A stretch of 64,000 nucleotides of DNA from assembly GCA_029975165.1 (NCBI GenBank), contig JARKPR010000088.1, positions 1 to 64,000 on the forward strand, given 5' to 3'. Below the pieces are notes generated by a model. The model did not search any database. It saw only the letters and a list, made by a program, of their open reading frames with translations, and had not been told where the DNA came from. The stretch comes from Selenomonadales bacterium (lineage in GTDB: Bacteria > Bacillota > Negativicutes > Sporomusales > UBA7701). The translations under genes were made by a program, and so were the position numbers. This document shows positions 1 to 8,633 of the stretch, piece by piece (the stretch's first letter is position 1; each line of letters opens with the position of its first letter).

Positions 1-141
1 TTCCTGGATCAGCGTTCGGAGTTGCTCTTTGCTCAGTAGCCGTCTGCGTTCCTTATCTGCCTTTGCTTCTCCTGCCTTTCTCTTTCATTGTAGCTGTTTC
101 TTTATCCAAAAGGTCAGAAGCACAAATTATTTTACAGACTC
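1..141. other. Left-edge stretch, no gene supported
   Basis: I see no convincing gene here. An open minus-strand frame rich in Lys, Arg and Glu runs off the left edge from about position 86, but it has no visible start and no recognisable motif. The stretch directly abuts the IS481-type terminal fragment that begins near 142, so it is probably part of an older insertion junction. Confidence 0.3.
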
Positions 142-220
142 GAGTCACGAAACCTATCGTGTCCAGGACTATGCGGGATACGCGCTTTCAAAAAATGAAA
201 CGATGTAGGTAAATCACACA
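142..220 (+). mobile_element. Right-end fragment of an IS481-family element
   Basis: These 79 bases match 40562-40644 with only scattered differences. They cover the last codons of an IS481-type transposase (a tail reading ETYRVQDYA) and the terminal inverted repeat ending AAATCACACA. The reverse complement of that end, TGTGTGATTTACCTACATCG, resembles the left end of another copy at 42614. Everything upstream of 142 differs from the other copy, so this is a truncated remnant. The stop codon of the neighbouring methyltransferase gene lies inside this terminus. Confidence 0.7.
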
Positions 221-1452
221 CTATATATTTCAATACTAGGCAGTGGAAATACCAAACTTTTCGAAAGCAATTTGGGGCAATTTATAAAGAATTCCTTTAA
301 ATGCCATGGAAGTACAACCAAATAATCAATGTTTTCCCCAAGAAGATTCTCTTCTGGCACAATTGGTATCCAGGATCCTGGAGTATAGCAATTGTATTTT
401 TCGACATTTACTTCGCCGACGCCTATAATTTCTTTTTCTGTTAAACCACAGTATTGTAAAATAACGTTGCCTTTTGTCGATGCGCCAAGAGCAGCTACTG
501 TCTTGCCTTCGTCACACGCTCTTCTTATGAATTCCAGTAAATCATTCCTAGTCTTTGAAACCCTCAAGGCAAATTCTTGATAAGGTATAAGAGTATTAAG
601 ACCGCCGTTGCATTCTTCTTCAAGAATTCTCTGCACTTGAAGACTTGTACTAACCCTACTCTTCGCTTTTTTTACAGTAATAGAAAAACTTCCCCCGTTT
701 ATACCGTTAAATTCCACATTTGTAATATCTAATCCGACACTGTCGGTCATCCATTTTATCTGACGCAACGCATAGTACTCTAGATGCTCATGGCAGACTG
801 TGTCGTATGAATTCATCTTCAACATAGTTGGCATATAGCTTTGTTCAAATACCCATACCCCTTCATCATCTAAGATTTCATAAACATCTTCCATAAAACG
901 CATTGGGTCTTCTAAGTCATAAAACATAGAAAATGATGTAACTACTTTTGCTTTTTGATGAGAAAAGTACCTTTTAAATAAATCTGCTGAAAAAAAATCA
1001 GGAATTAACTGTATATGTGGGGGATAGTAGTTACTAAACTTAGTACCTGTAGGGTCTATTCCTAGTAGGATTAGACCATCAGACGGATATGCCTGTAGTG
1101 TCGTACTGTCATTACTGCCAATATCTAAAACTAAATCTCCTTCCTGAAGAACCACATTATCAAGGATCTTATTTACTTTTTCTCGTAAGTGTTCTACCAT
1201 GCTAGAGTTAAGGCCTGATCGATACCCGTAATTATCGCCATACATTTCTCTCAATTCATACGAGTGTGCAAGCTGTAACAAGCCACACACATTATCACCA
1301 CCCGTGCATTTTACCAGCTTTAACGGACCGCATGTTATGTCTTCTTTCCTAGTTTTCGGGAATACGCCTGTAAGCATATGCTCTCCTAAATCAAGTACTT
1401 GAACTAGATGACTATTCCCACAAATTCTACACTTAGTAATTTGTTTCAACAT
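214..1452 (-). CDS. SAM-dependent sugar C-methyltransferase (TylCIII/NovU/TcaB9 type)
   Basis: The 412-aa protein has the three-part layout of NDP-4-keto-6-deoxysugar C-methyltransferases. An N-terminal zinc knuckle has Cys8, Cys11, Cys49 and Cys56. A Rossmann SAM-binding core has LDIGSNDSTTL at about 109-119. A C-terminal Rossmann-like domain follows. The HEHLEYY motif (221-227) carries the Glu-His pair that is catalytic in TcaB9. The family adds a methyl to a carbon next to a 4-keto group, usually C3. It is the last gene of the O-antigen operon, 1 nt after a Gmd-like SDR, which suggests a branched sugar made from GDP-mannose (inference). Its TGA stop is supplied by the IS481 end, so the last residues may be altered. 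Confidence 0.85.
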   Translation of the reverse strand: MLKQITKCRICGNSHLVQVLDLGEHMLTGVFPKTRKEDITCGPLKLVKCTGGDNVCGLLQLAHSYELREMYGDNYGYRSGLNSSMVEHLREKVNKILDNVVLQEGDLVLDIGSNDSTTLQAYPSDGLILLGIDPTGTKFSNYYPPHIQLIPDFFSADLFKRYFSHQKAKVVTSFSMFYDLEDPMRFMEDVYEILDDEGVWVFEQSYMPTMLKMNSYDTVCHEHLEYYALRQIKWMTDSVGLDITNVEFNGINGGSFSITVKKAKSRVSTSLQVQRILEEECNGGLNTLIPYQEFALRVSKTRNDLLEFIRRACDEGKTVAALGASTKGNVILQYCGLTEKEIIGVGEVNVEKYNCYTPGSWIPIVPEENLLGENIDYLVVLPWHLKEFFINCPKLLSKSLVFPLPSIEIYSV

Positions 1453-1453
1453 G

Positions 1454-2434
1454 CTAACTTCCTTTCAATTTTTCCTGCTGGTTCAACGTTTCTATTTCTT
1501 TGTCAATCATCATTTTAATTAGCTCAGGAAATTCCACTTTTGGGCTCCACCTCAATACTTCCCTGGCTTTTCGGGCATTGCCGACTAGGTGTGTTGTCTC
1601 GGCAGGGCGGTATAAGTCACGCTCAATAGAAACATAATCGCGATAGTCTAAATCAAAGTAACTAAATGCATAATCACAAAATTCCCGTACTGAATGCATT
1701 TCCCCTGTTGCGATAATATAGTCATCAGGATCAGTGTTCTGGAGCATCAACCACATTGCATTGACATAGTCCCCGGCGAAGCCCCAATCTCTAAACGAAT
1801 CAAGATTGCCTAGCCGCAGCTTACTAGATAAACCTAGTTTAATCCTGACAACTTCATGAATTATTTTTTTTGATACAAAGCCAGGCCTTCGTCGAGGACT
1901 TTCATGATTATATAAAATAGCTGAACAGGCAAAAATACCATATCTTTGCCGAAATATTCTAACCATGTTATGAGCGTAAAGTTTCGCTGCTCCATACGGG
2001 CTACGTGGATTAAATTTGGTTTCTTCTGTCTGCGGTGTATCAGTCGTTTCACCAAATATTTCACTACTTGATGCTTGACACATCTTAATAGATAAATCAG
2101 TAATGCGAATAGCTTCAAGAATACGGACTACGGTTAACCCGTTTACTTCGCCGATAGCTATCGGATCGTCATACATTCCTACCCCCGATGAATATGCTGC
2201 AAGGTTATAAACCTCATTTATGCTAAAATGGCCGAGAAGATCTGCTATACATTCCATTTTATTCATGTCGCATTGCAATAAATGTACTTTATTATTTTTT
2301 AATGCAAGATCTGTTCTTTTTAAAGCTTGGTTTAAATTGCTAACTACACCAACAATATTATAGCCTTTATTACTCAATAATTCGGCTAAATATAACCCAT
2401 CCTGTCCAGTTATACCAGTTATCAATGCATTCAT
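1454..2434 (-). CDS. GDP-mannose 4,6-dehydratase-like SDR (second copy, possible 4-keto reductase or epimerase)
   Basis: The 326-aa extended short-chain dehydrogenase has an NAD(P)-binding GITGQDG near residue 7, a Ser-Ser-Glu at 123-125 and Tyr147-xxx-Lys151. It shares the NHESPRR loop and overall length with GDP-mannose 4,6-dehydratases, but is clearly diverged from the canonical Gmd encoded just upstream. In pathways to GDP-6-deoxyhexoses such paralogues often act after Gmd as a reductase or epimerase. Here it lies between gmd and the C-methyltransferase, so a role in finishing or modifying the 4-keto sugar is plausible but inferred. Its ATG overlaps the stop of a 36-aa ORF (ATGA). Confidence 0.8.
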   Translation of the reverse strand: MNALITGITGQDGLYLAELLSNKGYNIVGVVSNLNQALKRTDLALKNNKVHLLQCDMNKMECIADLLGHFSINEVYNLAAYSSGVGMYDDPIAIGEVNGLTVVRILEAIRITDLSIKMCQASSSEIFGETTDTPQTEETKFNPRSPYGAAKLYAHNMVRIFRQRYGIFACSAILYNHESPRRRPGFVSKKIIHEVVRIKLGLSSKLRLGNLDSFRDWGFAGDYVNAMWLMLQNTDPDDYIIATGEMHSVREFCDYAFSYFDLDYRDYVSIERDLYRPAETTHLVGNARKAREVLRWSPKVEFPELIKMMIDKEIETLNQQEKLKGS

Positions 2435-2541
2435 GTTGTTGCTAGCCCATAAATTATTGTCTTATTGCGTTTTGCTGACATCCTATCTTCGCAAAAATGA
2501 TATCCAAAAATAACTAATTTTAAATCTATTGAGTGCATCAT
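2431..2541 (-). CDS. Small ORF (36 aa) translationally coupled to the Gmd-like gene
   Basis: An ATG at 2541 follows a strong AAGGAG with 4-nt spacing. The frame runs 36 codons and stops at 2431-2433, overlapping the start of the next gene in an ATGA arrangement. The peptide starts MMHSIDLKLVIFGYHFC and ends basic and hydrophobic, with no recognised domain. The strong ribosome binding site and coupling suggest it is translated, either as a small protein or as a leader that brings ribosomes to the SDR gene. It could also be the stub of a decayed gene. Confidence 0.45.
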   Translation of the reverse strand: MMHSIDLKLVIFGYHFCEDRMSAKRNKTIIYGLATT

Positions 2542-2637
2542 ATTTCTCCTTACCTATAGAATTAGTAGATAAAACAATATTAAGAAACTGCAAAGAGTGC
2601 TACTATACATTCTTTAGCGTTTAGAGATTATAAACAA

Positions 2638-3726
2638 TTACTCAAATTGTTCGGGCGTATCATATCCATTTTGCCTCATCAAATTATCACGTTTAGCTAT
2701 TTTAAGATCTTCGAGAACCATTTCTTTGACCAACTCAGAAAAGGATGTTTTAGGTTGCCACCCAAGCGTTTTCTTTGCTTTTGCTGGATCGCCAAGAAGA
2801 GTTTCAACTTCAGATGGTCTATAATAACGAGGATCGACAGCCACAATACACTTACCTGATTCGTCATCATAGCCTTTTTCTTCTATGCCCGAACCATGCC
2901 ATCTTATAGTAATTCCCAATTCCTTGGCGGCTAATGTAACAAAATCGCGTACACTATATTGCACTCCCGTGGCAATAACAAAGTCGTCGGGCTGGTCTTG
3001 CTGCAGCATTAGCCATTGCATTTCAACATAATCTTTTGCGTGCCCCCAATCACGTCTAGAGTCAAGATTTCCAAGATAAAGGTTTCGCTGTAGGCCAAGC
3101 TTGATGCGTGCCAAGGCTCTTGTTATTTTCCGCGTAACAAAATTCTCACCTCGTATAGGCGATTCATGATTGAAGAGAATACCATTACATGCATAAATCC
3201 CGTAAGCCTCACGATAATTTACTGTGATCCAATAGGCATAAAGTTTAGCCACTGCATAAGGACTGCGGGGGTAAAAAGGTGTAGTCTCCTTTTGTGGAAC
3301 TTCCTGAACTAAGCCAAATAGTTCGGAAGTGCTAGCCTGATAGAACTTAGTTTTTTTGCTCAGCCCAAGTAAGCGAATAGCTTCAAGTATACGCAACGCA
3401 CCTAACGCATCCGTATTTGCGGTATACTCTGGTTCTTCAAATGAAACTGCTACATGGCTTTGAGCAGCCAAATTATATACTTCATCGGGTTGTGTTTGTT
3501 GAATTAATCGATTTATATTAGAAGTATCAGTCAAATCGCCATGATGCAGAAAAAAGCGAACTCCTTCTTCATGAGGATCACTATACAAATGATCAATCCG
3601 TGCTGTATTAAAGAGTGAAGCTCTTCGTTTTATTCCGTGCACAATATAGCCTTTTTTTAACAATAGTTCGGTTAAATATGCCCCATCTTGTCCAGTTACA
3701 CCTGTGATCAACGCTACTTTACTCAT
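2638..3726 (-). CDS. gmd: GDP-mannose 4,6-dehydratase
   Basis: The 362-aa protein is a canonical Gmd. It converts GDP-D-mannose to GDP-4-keto-6-deoxy-D-mannose, the branch point to GDP-fucose, GDP-rhamnose, GDP-perosamine and related sugars. It shows the GVTGQDG nucleotide-binding loop (9-15), the catalytic set Thr133, Glu135, Tyr157 and Lys161, and the [16 protein letters not shown] segment typical of the family. Length matches other Gmd proteins (about 350-370 aa). No GDP-fucose synthase or perosamine aminotransferase is in the window. The downstream Gmd-like SDR and the C-methyltransferase are the candidate next steps. Confidence 0.95.
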   Translation of the reverse strand: MSKVALITGVTGQDGAYLTELLLKKGYIVHGIKRRASLFNTARIDHLYSDPHEEGVRFFLHHGDLTDTSNINRLIQQTQPDEVYNLAAQSHVAVSFEEPEYTANTDALGALRILEAIRLLGLSKKTKFYQASTSELFGLVQEVPQKETTPFYPRSPYAVAKLYAYWITVNYREAYGIYACNGILFNHESPIRGENFVTRKITRALARIKLGLQRNLYLGNLDSRRDWGHAKDYVEMQWLMLQQDQPDDFVIATGVQYSVRDFVTLAAKELGITIRWHGSGIEEKGYDDESGKCIVAVDPRYYRPSEVETLLGDPAKAKKTLGWQPKTSFSELVKEMVLEDLKIAKRDNLMRQNGYDTPEQFE

Positions 3727-3782
3727 TTCTTCATTCTATTCCTTTCATATTTTTCCGGTCCCAAAGGACTTATATAAAAGAT

Positions 3783-4847
3783 TTATAATGACCCGTTAAC
3801 ATTTGTTCTTTTACAAAATATATTTATTAGTTGTTGTCTTATACTACTTTCATCATGTTTCTTTAATAATCTTCCGTATTCTTCCATGTTAAACTTATGG
3901 TCATAATTAGATAATTCGGCTAGCAATTCTTCCATATTTTTAAATATTATGCAATTTTGGGGATATAATTCTTTAAAATGGCGGGCCACCGGTATATCGG
4001 TACAAATAACGCGCTTTTTTAATTGAAGAGCATTAAATATACTTAAGCTGAAGCTGTTTTGGAAAGATTTTGGATACAATGACAAATATGCTGTTGCTGA
4101 AGCAAATAAATCATAGTATTCCTGTTCTGATAAAAGACCGGAAAAAACCTTCATCCCTTCACTTTCATATTCATTCCTATTAGACCGCAATACCAATTTA
4201 ATTTTATTTTTTTTAAAAAAGCACACTTTCTTATCTAATTCTATAAGTTGTGAAATTATATTTTCATTATTGCCTAATCCTAAGCTAATAAAAATCCCAT
4301 TTTGGCTTTTTTCATTATTTTTTTTAAAGCACTCTCTCAATGGTGTATTCAAAACATATACTCTGTTATGGTCTACTTTAGTTTTTGCTATTAATCCTTT
4401 TTTAATAAAATCAGCCAAAACAATATGTGTGACTTTATTCATGTAACTCTTAAAGGAAAAAAAGTCTGCTCTGCTTTTTAAAAAATCGATATTATTATGA
4501 TGCATTATATACACCGGACATTTCTTAAACACTGCCATAAATAATGAAAAGCTTATATTTTCATACGTAAGAAGTAATATTTCGTCATACTCCTTCTTTC
4601 TAAGCATAAAAATCATGACGAATAAATTAATGAGATTGCATAAGACTTGGAGAATTCTTATTCGTTTTGGAAAAAGCATCCATTTAAGCTTTATCTTTTC
4701 CAAGCTTTCGTCAGAGCTAATATCGTTATAGCAATTCTGATATTCTAGTAAAATAATCTCGAAATCCGACTTAATAATTTTTATTAGCGAGGAATTTAAT
4801 TTTTTGTGTCCGAATGGAAAAAGCTGGTCAATAATTGCTATTTTCAT
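3783..4847 (-). CDS. Glycosyltransferase of the O-antigen cluster
   Basis: The protein, about 354 aa, has an alternating alpha/beta pattern and a C-terminal half resembling GT-B transferases, including a segment around FASATAYLSLYPKSFQNSFS where GT4 enzymes bind the donor nucleotide. It lacks a crisp EX7E motif, so family placement is tentative. I place the start at 4847 because GGAG lies 7 nt upstream of that ATG. An earlier in-frame ATG at 4859 overlaps this ribosome binding site. It overlaps the upstream glycosyltransferase gene by 20 nt. Composition is AT-rich like its neighbours. Likely cytoplasmic, adding a sugar to the lipid-linked repeat unit. Confidence 0.6.
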   Translation of the reverse strand: MKIAIIDQLFPFGHKKLNSSLIKIIKSDFEIILLEYQNCYNDISSDESLEKIKLKWMLFPKRIRILQVLCNLINLFVMIFMLRKKEYDEILLLTYENISFSLFMAVFKKCPVYIMHHNNIDFLKSRADFFSFKSYMNKVTHIVLADFIKKGLIAKTKVDHNRVYVLNTPLRECFKKNNEKSQNGIFISLGLGNNENIISQLIELDKKVCFFKKNKIKLVLRSNRNEYESEGMKVFSGLLSEQEYYDLFASATAYLSLYPKSFQNSFSLSIFNALQLKKRVICTDIPVARHFKELYPQNCIIFKNMEELLAELSNYDHKFNMEEYGRLLKKHDESSIRQQLINIFCKRTNVNGSL

Positions 4848-5949
4848 TAGCGTCTCCATTATCTATTTGCAGTTTTTTTAAAATTATTTTTAAAAAATCA
4901 TCTTTTCTTTTATTCATATCAATATTATCTCTAAATTTTTCAACGTTCTTGCGATAATTGTTATAATTTCTAGTCAGTTCTATAATCCCTTCAATAAAAT
5001 TATTGTTGGATACTCCTACGCCGTAAGTCCTACAAATCTTTTTTAAAGGAGGATTTTCGGTAGCCAAAATTGGCGTACCCTCAAAAAAGCTTTCATACAT
5101 TTTACCCGATGCGCAATAAATGTTATTCAATGTATTTTGCAAAAAAGCAACTATACTTGCATCTGCTTTATTTAAAAGAAACTTCCAGTGATTGCGCGGA
5201 ATGAACCCAATATAGTACACATTATAATAATTATTACGCTTAAGCATCAACGCAAATTTTTCTTGTTCAATTTGCGTTGATGCGCCGGCAATAATAAGGC
5301 GAAACCGGGGGCCTAGACTTCCTACCGCACTTGCTAATTCATAAGTCATCCGCGTATGATGAACACCTCCCCCATAGACAATACAAAATGCATCCTCTTT
5401 TAAATATGGTGCATATTGTTTTTCACAGGCATCCTCATCAAACGGTTCATCAATTCTATGTATATTATCAAATACAATTGGTGTTTCTCTTAATCTAAAG
5501 TACCGTCGCATTATATTGGCTCTCTCAATATTGGCTGCAACTACAATATCACAAAGTTTTAAAAAATTTTTTTCAAAGCCTTTTAAAATAATGTTTGCTA
5601 CCTGCACTAACAATGGTTCAGATGAATTGGGTTCGATATAGAGTTCACTTGAATCATAAATGATCTTTGCACTTGGGACAATTCTTTTAATCCAAGGCAA
5701 GAGTATAGCACAATAATTGTCGTGAAGAATAATAACTTCAGGCTTAACACGGCTTATCGCGATAATGGCGTACCAAAGAAACGAAAAGTAGCTTCTTTTA
5801 CCAGTATGTATCATATTTATATCGCAGATATTTCTAGGTAAAGAATAAGAAACAAAATATGTATTGCCCATTTCTTTTGCAAATTCTAATATCTCTGCAG
5901 TTCTAGCTTCGGTTCTTATATCATGATAAACAATGAACATTACTTTCAT
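4828..5949 (-). CDS. GT4-like glycosyltransferase
   Basis: The 373-aa protein resembles GT-B fold glycosyltransferases. The N-terminal acceptor half carries LHDNYCAILLPW and IIYDSSELY, both typical of GT4-like enzymes. The C-terminal donor half has FCIVYGGGVHHTR and the late segment FEGTPILATENPP, corresponding to the E-containing donor site. It probably extends the undecaprenyl-linked O-unit on the cytoplasmic face. The substrate cannot be told from sequence. The start ATG has only a weak ribosome binding site, and the next ATG is 3 codons on. Confidence 0.75.
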   Translation of the reverse strand: MKVMFIVYHDIRTEARTAEILEFAKEMGNTYFVSYSLPRNICDINMIHTGKRSYFSFLWYAIIAISRVKPEVIILHDNYCAILLPWIKRIVPSAKIIYDSSELYIEPNSSEPLLVQVANIILKGFEKNFLKLCDIVVAANIERANIMRRYFRLRETPIVFDNIHRIDEPFDEDACEKQYAPYLKEDAFCIVYGGGVHHTRMTYELASAVGSLGPRFRLIIAGASTQIEQEKFALMLKRNNYYNVYYIGFIPRNHWKFLLNKADASIVAFLQNTLNNIYCASGKMYESFFEGTPILATENPPLKKICRTYGVGVSNNNFIEGIIELTRNYNNYRKNVEKFRDNIDMNKRKDDFLKIILKKLQIDNGDANENSNY

Positions 5950-6041
5950 TTAGCGCACCCACAATTACATGTTTCAATTTATTAACTCAAGATCCGGCTG
6001 CTATTGAATATTATAATCGAAATTCAAATTATTTCGTATTC

Positions 6042-7265
6042 CTACTCCATTCTCGGTCTAATAATATAAAAATAGCCTACTGCTATTAGCAGCACCATTC
6101 TAACTAAATGAGCAACAATCGTACCAATGCAAAAACCCCAAAGGCCATATTGCAACATTAATCCTACACCAAAAACAATATATACGCACAAAAAAACGCT
6201 CTGAGTAATCATCTGCCACTTTATTGGGCAAAACCTTAAAATTACCGGTTGAAATAATGAACCAACGGTCGCCAGTATGACCGCTAAATTAGCGACCAAA
6301 AAAAAGGCGGACGCATCTTGAAGCATGTTGTAATAGAGGAACTTGATTACGATGGATGATAACGGAATTGAGACAACAAAAGCCACAACACCACAGGCTA
6401 AAGCACCGACAATGGTTATAATAAATAAATGGGGGGCATGCTGTTTCTTAGCACCTGAAACAAAACTTAGAGTGACCCCTGCAACTGGTAGGAGCATGGT
6501 TCCCATCGTTTTTCCTACTAATGAAGCAACAAAAAAAATTGATACATTTGCTGGACCCAAGATTGGGTTAACCATCAGCCTATCCAAATAGCTCAAAATA
6601 TTAGTAACCAAATTTGAAAAAAATAGTTGAATAGTTTCTTTTAAAGTTTTCTTGAAAAGATGGGTCTTGGTACGCGGCTCGTTAAATAAGCCTGTCGTAG
6701 AGCAGGCATAAGCAAATGCACAAAACTCTCCGACAAGAAAAATAAGCGTCCATTCATTGAAATAAAAGAATAACGGTATCCCTACCAAGTAACCAACACA
6801 CGTTGCGAAAGAATGCAACATTATTTTAATGTAATCCAGATTAATCCTATATTCAATCGTCATATAGGAGCGCAGCATCGTAAGCAAAGAAAGCAACGGC
6901 AGTAGTAACCACTCGGCAGGGGAAACCTGATTTCGAAAGAAGAATATACCAATTAACATGCCTAACGCAGTTAGGACTGCTCCACATTCCATAATAATGC
7001 GGAAATCGCCCTCATAACCACTGTTGGCATATTCCTGGTTACGTATCAGACGAATATTATTAATAGATCCGCCAAAAATAGAACCCATAATATTCGATAT
7101 TGCGATTAAAGTTAGAAACGAACCAAAATCTTCTAAACTTAATTTTCTCGATAACAATGGAAAGACAAGCAGTTGTAGTACGCCAGCCATTACAGTAATT
7201 CCACAAAAATCCAGTACAACATTCTTTAATAACTTGTATCTTATAATGTCCCATAAAAAACCCAT
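6042..7265 (-). CDS. wzx: O-unit flippase, Wzx-like (MATE/MOP superfamily)
   Basis: The 407-aa integral membrane protein has about 10-12 hydrophobic segments. The N-terminal pattern, with VLQLLVFPLLSRKLSLEDFG, is the classic start of polysaccharide flippases of the RfbX/Wzx family. It would move undecaprenyl-diphosphate-linked repeat units to the outer face of the inner membrane. Its neighbour is the Wzy-like polymerase, which supports a Wzx/Wzy pathway. No Wzz chain-length regulator is visible in the window. AGGA sits about 8 nt before the ATG. Confidence 0.85.
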   Translation of the reverse strand: MGFLWDIIRYKLLKNVVLDFCGITVMAGVLQLLVFPLLSRKLSLEDFGSFLTLIAISNIMGSIFGGSINNIRLIRNQEYANSGYEGDFRIIMECGAVLTALGMLIGIFFFRNQVSPAEWLLLPLLSLLTMLRSYMTIEYRINLDYIKIMLHSFATCVGYLVGIPLFFYFNEWTLIFLVGEFCAFAYACSTTGLFNEPRTKTHLFKKTLKETIQLFFSNLVTNILSYLDRLMVNPILGPANVSIFFVASLVGKTMGTMLLPVAGVTLSFVSGAKKQHAPHLFIITIVGALACGVVAFVVSIPLSSIVIKFLYYNMLQDASAFFLVANLAVILATVGSLFQPVILRFCPIKWQMITQSVFLCVYIVFGVGLMLQYGLWGFCIGTIVAHLVRMVLLIAVGYFYIIRPRME

Positions 7266-7301
7266 GTAATATTTCCTTTTATATATAGTATTAGAAACCT
7301 G

Positions 7302-8633
7302 TTAGCCATGTAATCTAGTATTATCTAAGCGTTTATTAGCGTGAAATAAATAAAGAATAAAAATTGTTAGAGCAAATCCCCATGTTAGCAGAGTTGTAAG
7401 TAAGGAACCATCATTAAGTATAATCATTGTATAGCCTAGACATCCCACTGTAGTTTTAATCGTTTCTTTATTGGAGATGCCGTCTACTAGTTTCAATAAC
7501 AGGGCTAAAATAAGAGAATAAATATACATCAATAACGGACCGCCATTAGCATACGCGTCTCCCAAGAACCCTGTTACCTGGTTATCATTGTCGTAACCAA
7601 ACCAATGTGTAATCCAAAGTGATGATGTTTCAGGCAAATAACTACTATACGGCGTAAAAAGATTAATTATCTTTCCAATTATTGTTTCGGTTAATAACAA
7701 TTTTGGATGATCCGAGAAGAAAATGAAATAACGGAAAGAGATAAGTGCAGGAATATAAATAAATCTCGTTGGAACAACAGCATACAATTCCACGCGACCA
7801 GCCTCATTGGCTAATACGGCCAATAAAAATATACTACTCATTGTTAGCAACAACTTGTGAGTAAATGACTTATTACGTGAAATATAGTAGAAAAGAAGAA
7901 TGATGGCTATTGATAATACTATAGTCTTCGAGCCCGTATATAAATACATGTAGAATCGTATCAATATTAACGACATCGCTAATAAGTATCGCTTGTAATA
8001 GAGACAAAATACTAATGCGCAAGGCAATATTGAAGTAGATATCCATTGTGTCATATACCCCCATGCGATAGGGAAATGACGTTCAGCCCTGACCTCGTAA
8101 ATCCGCGAAAAATCCAGAGCTCGAAAATCTGCCAACCCGAATGTAACAATAAACACGATAATATAAGTTACTATAATTCCGGTCAAAATATTTTCGATCT
8201 TATAACTATTTGCTAATCTTAAATTAAGGCTAATTTTGGGGGAAAATCGTAGTGTGGCCGCCATAAGGAAATAACAAATTGAACAATAAATAGCATACTC
8301 TAGGGGCATATCAGCCTGCCAGCAGATTGAAAGAATCGGCGAAAACGTAAATGCGAGCAATATTTGAATTAGATAAGTGGAAGGTACATTATAATTCTTC
8401 GGCGTGATTAGCAGCATTCCGAAAAACATAAAATTCGTTAAGATGCAGTTGACGAAATTAACATTTTTCGCTAAACCCAAATGAATAAAACCAGGTATAT
8501 ATATATAAATATATTCGTAGAATGCTTTATAAAAAATAAACGAACCATAGAATACTAACTTGTTACATCCTTTAAGAGACATATCACACAAATGCCGCCT
8601 TCCGAATGACATAAACTTTTTTATAAACTCCAA
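7302..8633 (-). CDS. wzy: O-antigen polymerase, Wzy-like
   Basis: The 443-aa protein is almost entirely hydrophobic, with about 11-12 predicted membrane segments and one larger periplasmic loop around residues 300-360 (PYSSYLPETSSLWITHWFG). This is the layout of Wzy and oligosaccharide-repeat-unit polymerases, which join flipped O-units in the periplasm. Sequence similarity within this class is normally low, so the call rests on topology and on its position beside Wzx. The start is probably TTG at 8633 with AGGGA 8 nt upstream. It overlaps the preceding dehydrogenase gene by 13 nt. Confidence 0.75.
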   Translation of the reverse strand: MEFIKKFMSFGRRHLCDMSLKGCNKLVFYGSFIFYKAFYEYIYIYIPGFIHLGLAKNVNFVNCILTNFMFFGMLLITPKNYNVPSTYLIQILLAFTFSPILSICWQADMPLEYAIYCSICYFLMAATLRFSPKISLNLRLANSYKIENILTGIIVTYIIVFIVTFGLADFRALDFSRIYEVRAERHFPIAWGYMTQWISTSILPCALVFCLYYKRYLLAMSLILIRFYMYLYTGSKTIVLSIAIILLFYYISRNKSFTHKLLLTMSSIFLLAVLANEAGRVELYAVVPTRFIYIPALISFRYFIFFSDHPKLLLTETIIGKIINLFTPYSSYLPETSSLWITHWFGYDNDNQVTGFLGDAYANGGPLLMYIYSLILALLLKLVDGISNKETIKTTVGCLGYTMIILNDGSLLTTLLTWGFALTIFILYLFHANKRLDNTRLHG

